A stretch of 64,000 nucleotides of DNA from Halostagnicola kamekurae. GTDB taxonomy: Archaea > Halobacteriota > Halobacteria > Halobacteriales > Natrialbaceae. The position numbers were made by a program, and so were the translations under genes. The stretch is from assembly GCF_900116205.1 (NCBI RefSeq), contig NZ_FOZS01000004.1, positions 372,001 through 436,000 of the forward strand, written 5' to 3'. The notes under the pieces were generated by a model that saw nothing but the letters and a program-made list of their open reading frames with translations, made no database searches and was not told the origin of the DNA. How positions within the stretch are numbered: the stretch's first letter is position 1; each line of letters begins with the position of its first letter. This document shows positions 18,423 to 26,725 of the stretch, piece after piece.

Positions 18423-19385
18423 ATGAGCCGGTCTACCATACATCGCGTCGAAGACGAAACACAGGAGAAAGAGGGCGAAGAACTGTGTCCCGACTGCGAG
18501 ACCGCGACGATCGTCCAGGATCCGGATCGTGGCGAGCGCGTCTGTCGCGACTGCGGGCTCGTCTTGAGCGAAGACCCGATCGATTACGGACCGGAATGGC
18601 GGGCGTTCAACGCGCAGGAACACGACCAGCTCTCGCGGGTCGGGGCACCGCTCACGCAGTCGATGCACGACCGCGGGTTAACCACAACCATCGACTGGCG
18701 CAACCGCGATGCGAAGGGGCGTTCGATGTCGGCGGACAAACACGGACAGCTCCACCGACTGCGGGTCTGGCAAGAACGCATTCGAACCAAGAACGCCGGC
18801 GAGCGAAACCTCAAGTACGCCCTCTCCGAAATCGATCGCATGGCGAGCGCGCTGGGCGTTCCAAAGCCGGTCAAAGAGACGGCGTCGGTCATCTACCGGC
18901 GGGCGCTCGAGCGGGACCTCATCCGCGGTCGCTCGATCGAAGGCGTCGCGACAAGCTCGCTCTACACGGCCTGTCGAAAAGAAGACATCCCGCGAAGCCT
19001 CGAGGAGGTAACCGCCGTCGCCCGCGTCGATCAACGAGAGATTGGGCGAACGTATCGGTATATTGCGGACGAACTCGACATCAACCTCGAGCCGACAGAC
19101 CCGAGCCAGTTCGTTCCGCGATTCTGTTCGGAACTCGACGTGGGAACTGAAGTCGAATCGAAAGCGGTCGACATTATCAGGGAAACGACCGCACAGGGAC
19201 TTCACTCCGGAAAATCACCGACCGGGTTCGCTGCGGCGGCCATCTACGCCGCCGGGTTGCTCTGTGATGAGACGATTCCACAACGAGCGGTCGCCGAAAC
19301 CGCACAGACGACGGTCGTCACGGTACGAAACCGATACCGCGAGCAACTCGAGGCGATCGACGAACAGCCGAAAGCGGCTACATGA
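18423..19385 (+). CDS. tfb: transcription initiation factor IIB
   Basis: A 320-residue TFB. The N-terminal zinc ribbon is complete (CPDCETATIVQDPDRGERVCRDCGL, about residues 20-44: C-x2-C ... C-x2-C). It is followed by the B-finger/linker (GPEWRAFNAQEHDQLSRVG) and two cyclin-like repeats (SEIDRMASALGVPKPVKETASVIYRRAL and the later KSPTGFAAAAIYAAGLL). It recruits RNA polymerase to TBP-bound promoters. Haloarchaea carry several TFB paralogues used for condition-specific transcription; which one this is cannot be told. TBP lies 1.8 kb downstream on the opposite strand. Confidence 0.97.
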   Translation: MSRSTIHRVEDETQEKEGEELCPDCETATIVQDPDRGERVCRDCGLVLSEDPIDYGPEWRAFNAQEHDQLSRVGAPLTQSMHDRGLTTTIDWRNRDAKGRSMSADKHGQLHRLRVWQERIRTKNAGERNLKYALSEIDRMASALGVPKPVKETASVIYRRALERDLIRGRSIEGVATSSLYTACRKEDIPRSLEEVTAVARVDQREIGRTYRYIADELDINLEPTDPSQFVPRFCSELDVGTEVESKAVDIIRETTAQGLHSGKSPTGFAAAAIYAAGLLCDETIPQRAVAETAQTTVVTVRNRYREQLEAIDEQPKAAT

Positions 19386-19554
19386 TCGAGCGCTCGTCCT
19401 CGCTGTAGACCTCCTCGTTGAGCAGCGCATGTAAGTTTGAGTACGGAACGAACGCGATGAAATCGTCGTTCTCGTCGTACAACTCGAGCCCGTTTTCGGC
19501 CTCGTCGTATCGTTCGCAGATGACCTGGCCTTCCGGTAGAATCGCACGGAACAT
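19378..19554 (-). CDS. small conserved-looking acidic protein (58 residues)
   Basis: MFRAILPEGQVICERYDEAENG... with a FIAFVPYSNLHALLNEE segment and a strongly acidic end (EVYSEDERSIM). It reads as a compact alpha/beta domain and has normal haloarchaeal codon bias. It overlaps the TFB stop by 8 bp tail to tail. A GTG at 19575 would add seven residues. Function unknown to me; the overlap suggests a fixed association with this tfb gene. Confidence 0.6.
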   Translation of the reverse strand: MFRAILPEGQVICERYDEAENGLELYDENDDFIAFVPYSNLHALLNEEVYSEDERSIM

Positions 19555-19670
19555 ATCTACCAGTAGGGCTTCCACCGAGAAATACTGTGTGGAACATTCA
19601 AGGTAACTAATATCTCGAGTCCGGAATCGTGCGAATCTCGGTATGCACTCGGAAGATCGATCGCGGTAGG

Positions 19671-19840
19671 GTAACGGGGTCGACTGTGACGAGACAGCTG
19701 TGTCGGAGACAAACTGTGACGGGGTCGACTGTAACGAGGCAGCTGTGTCGGAGACAAACTGTGACGGGGTCGACTGTAACGAGGCAGCTGTGTCGGAGAC
19801 AAACTGTGACGGGGTCGACTGTAACGAGGCAGTTATGACA
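19671..19840. repeat. 45-bp tandem repeat array
   Basis: About 3.75 contiguous copies of a 45-bp unit: a slightly diverged copy at 19671-19715, two identical copies at 19716-19760 and 19761-19805, and a partial copy from 19806. There is no spacer between units, so it is not a CRISPR. The period is a multiple of three and one plus frame is open through it, encoding repeats of ETNCDGVDCNEAAVS, but no start, ribosome site or flanking domain supports a gene. It fills the gap (19555-19898) between the 58-residue gene and the MaoC gene. Confidence 0.9.
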
Positions 19841-19898
19841 AGAGACAGCCGTGGGCCGGAACCCGCTCGCTTCCCTCGAGAACTCTCGTTCGTGTCCT

Positions 19899-20300
19899 CT
19901 ATCCGTCCGAATGCTGTCCGTCTTTCCAGACGAGCCCGTCGATCGTCGCCTTCAGTACGACTTCTCCGTCCGCTTTTTCACAGACGACACGCGACGTGAA
20001 CTCGTACCGATCGTCCCGTTCGTCGACCGTCTCGTACGTGGACGTACAGGTAATCGATTCGCCGGTGTAGACGGGTCTCAAAAACTCGAACTCCATCCCG
20101 TGGGCGAGGACTTCGTTGTCGCTCCCGATCTTCGTCGGCAGCGTCGCGGTCAGCAACCCCTGTACCATCACCCGGCCGTCCGCATCTGGTTCGGTGTGTC
20201 TCGGCTGCGTATCGCCGGAAACGGCCGCGAACTGGCGAACGTCGTCGACGGTAAACGTTCGCTCGAACGTCTGTGACTCGCCCGCAACTGGCGGATTCAT
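19899..20300 (-). CDS. MaoC-like hot-dog fold dehydratase
   Basis: A 133-residue single hot-dog domain: FERTFTVDDVRQFAAVSGDTQPRH matches the MaoC/R-hydratase signature in which Asp and His are catalytic (here D...H with D at SGD and H at PRH). The GRVMVQGLLTATLPTKIGS segment forms the central helix. The usual reaction is hydration of (R)-enoyl-CoA, linked to fatty-acid or polyhydroxyalkanoate metabolism. The start is the ATG at 20300 (MNPPVAGESQTF), just inside an array of diverged 30-bp repeats upstream. Substrate unproven. Confidence 0.88.
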   Translation of the reverse strand: MNPPVAGESQTFERTFTVDDVRQFAAVSGDTQPRHTEPDADGRVMVQGLLTATLPTKIGSDNEVLAHGMEFEFLRPVYTGESITCTSTYETVDERDDRYEFTSRVVCEKADGEVVLKATIDGLVWKDGQHSDG

Positions 20301-20647
20301 GAGAGTTAAGTATCCTACCGAACGTTCGGTACGCGAAAAAAGTTTGGGCGGTCGAACGATCGGATCGCCGTTCGAGCAGCCGAATCGGGCGCGACATGCC
20401 TCCGAACGGTCTGGAACGCAATCGATACGCCTCCACCGGTCCGGAGCGCCATCGGAACGCCCCCAGCGGGCCGGAACCCATTGGCACACCTTCGGGCGGA
20501 TTCGAACGCCACTCCGCGTTTCACCGTGCTAGTCTGTATACCATCACACCAGGGACGCGTCGCTACCGCCTCGGTGACGTTTCGCTCGCGCTCGCAGGTC
20601 GAGAAATCGGAGACTACCGTCGCCGAGGATAGAAGCGACGAGCGGCG
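20301..20647. other. intergenic region with diverged 30-bp periodic repeat
   Basis: The 347-bp gap upstream of the MaoC gene contains four diverged copies of a 30-bp unit at about 20398-20517, with a recurring GGxxxGGAACGCxATxGxxAC-like pattern. Every frame through it therefore shows a 10-residue period (for example GSGPLGAFRW / RSGPVEAYRL on the minus strand). No frame has a convincing start or downstream domain, so I treat it as noncoding repeat. Left of it, a TTAAGTATCC tract at 20306-20315 may hold the MaoC promoter. Confidence 0.65.
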
Positions 20648-20953
20648 TTAGCCGTCGTCTCCCCGCGTCGAGACGCCGTAGTCGACGTGAACGCGCGGTG
20701 TGTGTGGCGACTCCGGCGCTGGAACCCCGTTCCAGTCGACGAGTCGGACGTTCGCCATCTGTCCGGAGAACCGAAAGCGGCGAACGCCGGTCTCGATCGC
20801 GCCCTCTGCGGTCTGTGAGGAAACGACCGTCGCCTCCTCGAGCGGGTTTCCATCGATCATCTCGATGGTCCCATCGACGCTGATTTCGTAGTTGGCCGGA
20901 ACGCCGCGGCCAACGATCGTCACAAGATTCGGTCGACTGTCTTCAGTCGGCAT
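20648..20953 (-). CDS. stand-alone VDG-module protein (101 residues)
   Basis: A 101-residue protein without signal peptide. VPANYEISVDGTIEM, then TGVRRFRFSGQMANVRLVD, reproduces the core of the repeats at the C-terminus of the beta-helix protein at 11837-13642 (PTSFEITVDGTVEL ... FDFSGTLTDVSFTD). It is therefore one such module as a free protein. A TATA-like GTATAAGCC at 20978-20986 lies about 30 nt upstream of the start. Function unknown; a ligand-binding beta domain is plausible. Confidence 0.7.
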   Translation of the reverse strand: MPTEDSRPNLVTIVGRGVPANYEISVDGTIEMIDGNPLEEATVVSSQTAEGAIETGVRRFRFSGQMANVRLVDWNGVPAPESPHTPRVHVDYGVSTRGDDG

Positions 20954-21151
20954 ACTGTGATGACCTTATTCCGCCAGTATAAGCCTTCTTATCGCCGAAA
21001 TAGTAGGAATACGTGAGGGTTTCGCCGTCGAATCGTTCGGCCGGGGTCACGACGGTAGCGAGTCGAAACGGTCCCGCGCTCGGAGGCTACGAACGGGCGG
21101 TCCCCGCAGTTCGAGACGAAGGAAAGAGAGTCGAACGAAATCGACGCGCAA

Positions 21152-21712
21152 TTACTCGAGGAGGCCGAGTTCCTCGAGACGGTTGGAGATCACGTCGACG
21201 GCCTCCTTCGCGTCTTCGACCTGCTTGCCGCCGGTGATGACGAGTTTGCCGGAGCCGAACAGAAGGGCGACCACTTCGGGGTCGTCGAGCCGGTAGACCA
21301 GCCCGGGGAACTGTTCGGGTTCGTACTCGATGCTCTCGAGACCCAGGCCGATCGCGATCGCGTTCAGGTTGAGGGTGCGCCCGAGGTCGGCGCTGCTGAC
21401 GATGTTCTGGACGGTGATTTCGGGATCGTCCTCGACCTGAATGCTGAGATCGCGGAGTTCGTCGAAGACGATAGCCAAGCTCTCGTGGACGTCGTCGGTG
21501 CTTTTCGCGCCAGTACAGACGATCTTGCCCGAGCGGAAGATCAGTGCGGCGGACTTGGGATCTTGCGTGCGGTAGACGAGACCGGGGAACTGCTCTGGGT
21601 CGTAATCGGCGCCCACGAGGTCCATCGCGACGCTCTCAAGGTCGAGTTCCTGTCCGATACCGGTCGAGGCCACCACGTTTTCGATGGTGATAGATTCCTT
21701 CGGGTCCGTCAT
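21152..21712 (-). CDS. tbp: TATA-box binding protein
   Basis: A 186-residue TBP made of two imperfect ~90-residue repeats. ITIENVVASTGIGQELDLESVA and ITVQNIVSSADLGRTLNLNAIA open them. PEQFPGLVYR occurs in both, followed by LIFRSGKIVCTGAKS and LLFGSGKLVITGGKQ, the DNA-contacting strands. It binds the TATA box and recruits TFB. Haloarchaea often have more than one TBP; this one has the length and motif set of the principal type. Confidence 0.98.
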   Translation of the reverse strand: MTDPKESITIENVVASTGIGQELDLESVAMDLVGADYDPEQFPGLVYRTQDPKSAALIFRSGKIVCTGAKSTDDVHESLAIVFDELRDLSIQVEDDPEITVQNIVSSADLGRTLNLNAIAIGLGLESIEYEPEQFPGLVYRLDDPEVVALLFGSGKLVITGGKQVEDAKEAVDVISNRLEELGLLE

Positions 21713-21739
21713 AGTCAGGTAAGAAAAGGTATCTAACGC

Positions 21740-21748
21740 TTATAAATA
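21740..21748 (-). promoter_or_regulatory. TATA box of tbp
   Basis: On the minus strand this reads TATTTATAA, a strong archaeal TATA box centred about 32 nt before the tbp ATG. The predicted mRNA therefore starts within a few bases of the start codon. Confidence 0.6.
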
Positions 21749-21920
21749 CCTGCATTCCTGCCGGTGCCGTCCGAATCGACCATATATTGGACAGAGAGAG
21801 ACTGAAGCGGCGTTTAAACCCGATACCGCGGTGTCGACCGGGGGGACGTTCGTTTCGGTCTGGAACGGCGTGCGGTCGTAGCGTCAGAACGATACTTGGG
21901 ACGGACTCCGCAGGAGCTAT

Positions 21921-23240
21921 TCAACCGGCCGTCGGGTCGGTTTCGTCGATCGCCGCCGCGAGGAGATCAGTTGCGATGTCGAGTTCGCGATCGGTCACGT
22001 CCAGCGGAGGTAACAACCGAAGCGATCGGTGGCCACAGCCGAGCGTGAGCAGGCCCCGCTGCAGTGCGGCCTCGAGAACGGCATCGCGTCGCTCGGCGCT
22101 CTCGAACTCGATCGCGGTCATCAGTCCGAGTCCGCGCGCGTCGACGACGGACTCGGGACGAGTACGTTGAATCTCCTCGAGTTGACTCAAGAGCCGATTC
22201 CCGGCCCGCGTGGCGTGCTCGAGGAGGTCGTGTTCCCGAATCGCTTCGATCGTGAGGGTCCCCAGGATCGACGACAGGACGTCGCCTGCGCCCCACGTCG
22301 AGGAGAGCCGACCCGTTTCGTCGGGAAACAGCTCCGACGTCGAAATCGTCGCGCCCACACGGAGCGCTTTCGCGCTCGTGATGACGTCGGGTTCGAACTC
22401 GTAGTGATCTGCCGCCCACAGCTCGCCCGTCCGGCCGAGCCCCGACTGGATCTCGTCGGCGATCAGCGGAATATCGTGGGTCTCACAGAGGTCGTTTACC
22501 TCGCGCATGAACTCGGGTTCTGGAACCGTGTAGCCGCCCTCGCCTTGGATCGGCTCGAGGATGAGAAAGGCCACCTCCTCCGGCGGTACGTGCCCGCTAT
22601 CGTGATCGAGCTTCTCGCGTAGAGTGCGGACCCCCTCGAGCGAGTGGGGGACGTCGTGGATCCCGCTGAGTTCGGGAAACGAGCGTCGGTGGACCGATTT
22701 CGAGCGATTCAGCGACAGCGCGCCGAGCGTTCGCCCGTGAAACGCGCCCTCGAACGTGAGGCCGTACTTCGGCGTCTCACAGTGGTCGTAGCAGATTTTG
22801 AGGGCGTTCTCGACCGCCTCAGCGCCGGAGTTCGAGAGGAAGACGGTGTCGAACCCGTACTGCTCGGTGATCTCCGTCAGCGTGTTCATCAGGTGGGCCG
22901 GGCCCGGCAGCGCCGTGTCGTCCGGCGTCCCGCCCGTGCTCAGATAGAAGTCCTGACCGGCGATCTTCAGCGGGTCGACGAGATCGAACGTCGATAACTT
23001 GTCGAGCAATTTCGGATTGTTGTAGCCGAGGGGAGCCGACGCGACGTGGCTCGTGAAATCGAGCAGGACGTTTCCGTCCGGGTCCGTACAGAACGGACCG
23101 ACGGCGTCTTCCGTGATATCCCAGACGAAATCGTAGACGGATGTGCTGGGCGCGGCCGCGTTCCGGTGGAAGTCGACCCACTCGCGGGCGTTGGGTCCCG
23201 GCAACTGCTCGACGGTCGGCTCCGCAGTTGGTCGCCGCAT
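21921..23240 (-). CDS. class III aminotransferase (GabT/ArgD-like)
   Basis: A 439-residue PLP enzyme. Motifs include FLSNSGAEAVENALKIC (cofactor phosphate binding), FEGAFHGRTLGALSL, LIADEIQSGLGRTGELWA (Asp of the pyridine-nitrogen contact) and ITSAKALRVGATIS with the Schiff-base lysine. The family moves an omega-amino group to 2-oxoglutarate (4-aminobutyrate, ornithine, lysine or related donors); which one is not clear. I chose the ATG at 23240, because the upstream extension to 23354 has no family-like sequence. It stands alone, with no pathway partner beside it. Confidence 0.93.
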   Translation of the reverse strand: MRRPTAEPTVEQLPGPNAREWVDFHRNAAAPSTSVYDFVWDITEDAVGPFCTDPDGNVLLDFTSHVASAPLGYNNPKLLDKLSTFDLVDPLKIAGQDFYLSTGGTPDDTALPGPAHLMNTLTEITEQYGFDTVFLSNSGAEAVENALKICYDHCETPKYGLTFEGAFHGRTLGALSLNRSKSVHRRSFPELSGIHDVPHSLEGVRTLREKLDHDSGHVPPEEVAFLILEPIQGEGGYTVPEPEFMREVNDLCETHDIPLIADEIQSGLGRTGELWAADHYEFEPDVITSAKALRVGATISTSELFPDETGRLSSTWGAGDVLSSILGTLTIEAIREHDLLEHATRAGNRLLSQLEEIQRTRPESVVDARGLGLMTAIEFESAERRDAVLEAALQRGLLTLGCGHRSLRLLPPLDVTDRELDIATDLLAAAIDETDPTAG

Positions 23241-23517
23241 ACGTTGTCTCTTCCGTATCGCTTGATAAAACTTGGCGAGCGACGAATACCGGATAGGACA
23301 GAACGCATGTCGAAGGTGTGAGTCGCTCCAAACCGTCCTCGAGATCGGTCGCACTCTCCTCAGCCGTCGAGCGATGGAACCACGTGAGAGTAACGAACGA
23401 TTTACCGCGCGAAACGATCGACAGCGGAGAGTAAGACGATAGTCTCGTCGATAACATCGGACTGGGAGCGTAATGACGCAGAGTACCTATCACATCACGG
23501 TGCCACGAGGTGGGTGA

Positions 23518-24891
23518 GTGGCAGTGGTGACCCGAAATCGGCTTCGGCTTGGACTGGCAATACTCGTCGTCGTCTCCGCCGCAATCGTCGCGAGCGCCGC
23601 AGGGAGCGGTCCCGAGACGGGATCCGCCGACGTCGTTCCGGACGCCCCGCCGACGGAAAACCACACGGTCGTCACCGAGTCGGGACGGGCCGGAACGATC
23701 ACCGCCTACGCGCCGGACGGCGACGTTCGCTACTACAACAACTCGCGGACGAAGTACTTCGACGTCGACCCCGTCGAAGGCGAGCCGATGACCGTCGAGT
23801 ACGCGGCGACCGATACGATTCACACGGCGGGCCCAACCTGCGGCGAACCGCCCTGCGCCCGGAACGTCATCGAACGGGCGAACCTCTCGACCGGCGACGT
23901 CGAGGTGGTTTACGAACGGTACGACTACACAGAGAACGCCGCCGAGTGGCACGATTCGACCCGCATCAACGAAACCCGCGTTGCGGTCGCGGACATCGTC
24001 GACGATCAGGTCTTCGTCGTGAACACGGAGACGGAAATCGTCGAGTGGCTCTGGGACGCCCAGAGCGATTTCGCGCTCGAGAGCGGGCACTCGTTCCCGA
24101 ACGACTGGACCCACATCAACGACGTCGAGTACGTCGAACGCGGCGAGATGGCCGGCCGGATTATGGTGAGCGTCCGCAATCAGGACCAGGTCGTCTTTCT
24201 CGACAGGGACGAGGGGGTACTCGAGAATTGGACGCTCGGGAGTGAAAACGAGTACGACACCCTTCACGAACAGCACAATCCGGACTACATCCCCGAGTCC
24301 CGTGGCGGCCCGGCGATCCTCGTCGCAGACTCCGAAAACGGTCGGATAGTCGAATTCCAGCGCGAAGACGGCGAGTGGGCACAGAGCTGGGAGTGGCAAG
24401 ATGACCAGGTCCAGTGGCCACGAGACGCCGACAGACTCCCCAACGGAAACACGCTCATCACTGACAGCCACGGCAAGCGCGTTATCGAAGTCAACCAATC
24501 GGGCGACATCGTCTGGGAGGTCGAATCGACGATGCCCTACGACGCAGAGCGCCTCGAGACGGGCGCCGAGAGCGCGGGCGGCGAAAGCGCTGTGGCGCTC
24601 GGTCTCGACTCCCGGACAGGCGGTGAGGGCGGCGGCGACGAGAACGGCGGCTCAGGCGGCATCGAACTCGACGTCTACGCGTTCCTCGGGGAGATGGCCG
24701 AGTCGATTCTCCCCCACCGAATTTACAACGCGCTGATCTTCGTCGCCCCCGTCTGGGTCGGTGAACGGGAAGCCGCGGCTATCGGAGTCGGGGTGCTTGC
24801 AGCGCTGACGTGGATCGGTCTCGAGGCCGTCTGGCGGATCCGCGATGCCGGCGTTACGGTGCAGTCGCCGATCAGGCGCGACCGAAAGTGA
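23518..24891 (+). CDS. arylsulfotransferase (ASST) family membrane-anchored protein
   Basis: A 457-residue protein beginning with a GTG codon. A signal or anchor helix (LGLAILVVVSAAIVASAAG) precedes a beta-propeller built of repeated strands such as EWLWDAQSDF and VQWPRDADRLPNGNTLITDS, the latter a hallmark of ASST/PQQ-like propellers. A Gly-rich linker and a C-terminal helix (AAIGVGVLAALTWIGLEAVW) end the chain, so the propeller faces outside and is tethered at the C-terminus. Whether it is an enzyme is doubtful; many haloarchaeal members are unstudied. It is convergent with the Mn catalase gene. Confidence 0.82.
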   Translation: MAVVTRNRLRLGLAILVVVSAAIVASAAGSGPETGSADVVPDAPPTENHTVVTESGRAGTITAYAPDGDVRYYNNSRTKYFDVDPVEGEPMTVEYAATDTIHTAGPTCGEPPCARNVIERANLSTGDVEVVYERYDYTENAAEWHDSTRINETRVAVADIVDDQVFVVNTETEIVEWLWDAQSDFALESGHSFPNDWTHINDVEYVERGEMAGRIMVSVRNQDQVVFLDRDEGVLENWTLGSENEYDTLHEQHNPDYIPESRGGPAILVADSENGRIVEFQREDGEWAQSWEWQDDQVQWPRDADRLPNGNTLITDSHGKRVIEVNQSGDIVWEVESTMPYDAERLETGAESAGGESAVALGLDSRTGGEGGGDENGGSGGIELDVYAFLGEMAESILPHRIYNALIFVAPVWVGEREAAAIGVGVLAALTWIGLEAVWRIRDAGVTVQSPIRRDRK

Positions 24892-24951
24892 GTGAGTCGA
24901 CTGGAAACGGGCGCGATCGGTCCGGTGAGACCGTGCCGAATGCCCGGTCGA

Positions 24952-25785
24952 TTATTCGTCGGGTTGGGCAGATCGGTTCGGTTCGTCGTGCGTTATCGAA
25001 TCCGGCTCGGGCGCGACGACTTCGCCGCCGCCCGGTTGTTCGGCGGCGTAGGAGAACTGCCCCTTGCCGTCCGGTGACTCGCCCTGGGTCCACGGATACG
25101 ATGGATCCGGCTGCTGGTCGCGCCTGGTCGAGATGAACGTGTAATTGACGTCCTGATTCTCCTGTTCCTGCGGGAAACTCGCGGGGACCGGGACGGGGTC
25201 CTCGAGGCTGTCGAGGGCCTCGATCCACTGGTTCTGGTGCATGGTGTCTCGAGCGATGAGGTAGGAGAGCATGTCTTTCATGCCCGGGTCGTCGGTGTAC
25301 TCCCAGAGGCGGGTTGCGAGGGTGCGACCGGTCGCCTCCGCCATCACGTTCGCGTAGAGGTCGCCCGCGAGGTTTCCCGAAGCGGCGATATAGCCGCCGG
25401 TGAACGGAACCCCGTTGCTGTCGACCGGCATCGCCGACTCGCCAGCGGAGAGGAACTGGCGTGGGTTCTGGCGAGTCATCGCTTCGGCGGTCGCCGCGGT
25501 TTCCTGAGCTTCTTCTCCCATCTCCGTCGGTGAGCCCCGGAGATTCTTCGTGACGGCCGACGCGAGCATCTCGATGTGTCCCAGTTCTTCGGCCGCGGTT
25601 TCCATCAACAGGTTCCGGTACTCTTCGTACCCCTCCGGGAGCGCCCACGCCTGGAACATGTACTGCAGGGCGACGCGCATTTCGCCTTCTTGCCCGCCGA
25701 TCGCCTGCTGGAGCAGTTTCGCGAAGTGCGGGTCCGGGTTCTCGACGGTGACCTCGTACTGCAGTTCGGGTTCTTGGAAGAACAT
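24952..25785 (-). CDS. manganese catalase family protein
   Basis: A 277-residue non-haem catalase. The ferritin-like four-helix core supplies dimanganese ligands: GGQEGEMRVALQYMFQAW (first Glu), ETAAEELGHIEMLA (E-E-x-x-H), and later NVMAEATGRTLATRL with DTMHQNQWIEAL (Glu and His). It converts hydrogen peroxide to water and oxygen in the cytosol. The C-terminal ~70 residues (VNYTFISTRRD... PDSITHDEP) are the extended tail seen in long members. A GGTTTATCC element on the minus strand near 25812-25820 is a likely TATA. Confidence 0.95.
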   Translation of the reverse strand: MFFQEPELQYEVTVENPDPHFAKLLQQAIGGQEGEMRVALQYMFQAWALPEGYEEYRNLLMETAAEELGHIEMLASAVTKNLRGSPTEMGEEAQETAATAEAMTRQNPRQFLSAGESAMPVDSNGVPFTGGYIAASGNLAGDLYANVMAEATGRTLATRLWEYTDDPGMKDMLSYLIARDTMHQNQWIEALDSLEDPVPVPASFPQEQENQDVNYTFISTRRDQQPDPSYPWTQGESPDGKGQFSYAAEQPGGGEVVAPEPDSITHDEPNRSAQPDE

Positions 25786-26120
25786 GCACTGGCCACTGCC
25801 GATGCCAAGCGGGATAAACCACTATTAGGGCTCTAACAGAGAGTTGCTCTGGGATAGAAGACTGGCTACGACTAGATTCAGGGCAACCGCACGTTCAACG
25901 CCGACGGGAGAGCAGACGAGAGACGAACGACGATCGACCGACGGGCGTACACCGCGGTGATGACGACGATCTACACCTCGAGTGAGGAAATACACCACTG
26001 TGTATTTATTTAATTAAATTTAAATATTTTATTTCATTTAAAACTAGTAATTAACACTAGTCATCTATATAGTACTACTAGTAATCATTTTCAGCGAACG
26101 ACATCGAATCGTGTGATGTA
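25786..26120. other. AT-rich intergenic island with three ACTAGT sites
   Basis: In this 335-bp gap the stretch 26001-26092 is almost pure A/T, against a background of about 60-65% GC. It begins TATTTATTTAATTAAATTTA and contains ACTAGT at 26043-26048, 26056-26061 and 26077-26082. I see no gene. It lies directly upstream of a lipoprotein gene of lower GC than its neighbours and may mark horizontally acquired DNA or an unusual promoter. Confidence 0.7.
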
Positions 26121-26579
26121 ATGCCCTCCATTCGCCGACGCGTACTCCTTGCCAGTACGGGTGGGGTACTAACTGCCGTCAGCGGCTGTAATGCCCTAAG
26201 TTCGTCCACCAAATCGAGCGAGACTGGATCCGATCCCCATTGGGTGAAGATGTATCTTGGTGACCGTGACGAGACTCACCACGTTACGGTCATGATTACG
26301 AACAAAGGCAGTGATACTCTTTTCGAGAGGGAATACCAATTGTCAGACAGTAACGAGGCTGACGAGGATGCGACGTTTCCGGCATCGACTGACCCCGAAA
26401 CAATCGTTGTGACTGTTTCCGGAACTCGATTTGAACGAGACTGGCCGGGCTTTGAGCAACCGGCACTTCCCTGCGATGGCCCGAATGAGTCTGGTATCGC
26501 GATATACGTAGAGAATGCTCAGGACGGGACACCGGACGTTCGACTCGAAGCAGACTGTCAGTCCATTAGTGGAGAGTGA
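26121..26579 (+). CDS. putative lipoprotein (152 residues)
   Basis: The N-terminus has a short positive segment, a hydrophobic stretch (VLLASTGGVLTAVSG) and a lipobox ending in Cys24 (AVSGC), so it is exported and lipid-anchored. The mature part has beta-strand-like sequence (THHVTVMITNKGSDTLFEREYQL) and two further cysteines (LPCDG and EADCQS) that could form a disulfide. It resembles the small Ig-like haloarchaeal lipoproteins, function unknown. Codon use is noticeably more A/T-rich than that of flanking genes, in keeping with transfer. Confidence 0.75.
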   Translation: MPSIRRRVLLASTGGVLTAVSGCNALSSSTKSSETGSDPHWVKMYLGDRDETHHVTVMITNKGSDTLFEREYQLSDSNEADEDATFPASTDPETIVVTVSGTRFERDWPGFEQPALPCDGPNESGIAIYVENAQDGTPDVRLEADCQSISGE

Positions 26580-26725
26580 TATCACGTCTAGCTTCCGAAG
26601 TTCTCCACGCAAGGCGTCTCAGTCATACCCTGTATTCAAACTCGCCCGGCTCTATTCGTCCAAACAGAACGGGTTCCAGCACACGCACGGCAGCCGTTTT
26701 TGTCATCGCAGGCGAAAGAGAACTC

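Noticed and set aside
19671-19840. Possible CRISPR array
   Set aside because: The 45-bp units are contiguous with no variable spacers, and no cas gene is in the window.
22819-24498. A 559-codon minus-strand frame opposite the arylsulfotransferase-like gene
   Set aside because: It overlaps a real plus-strand gene and the aminotransferase start, and its sequence is Val/Arg/Asp-rich without motifs. Its tail is a shifted reading of the aminotransferase gene.
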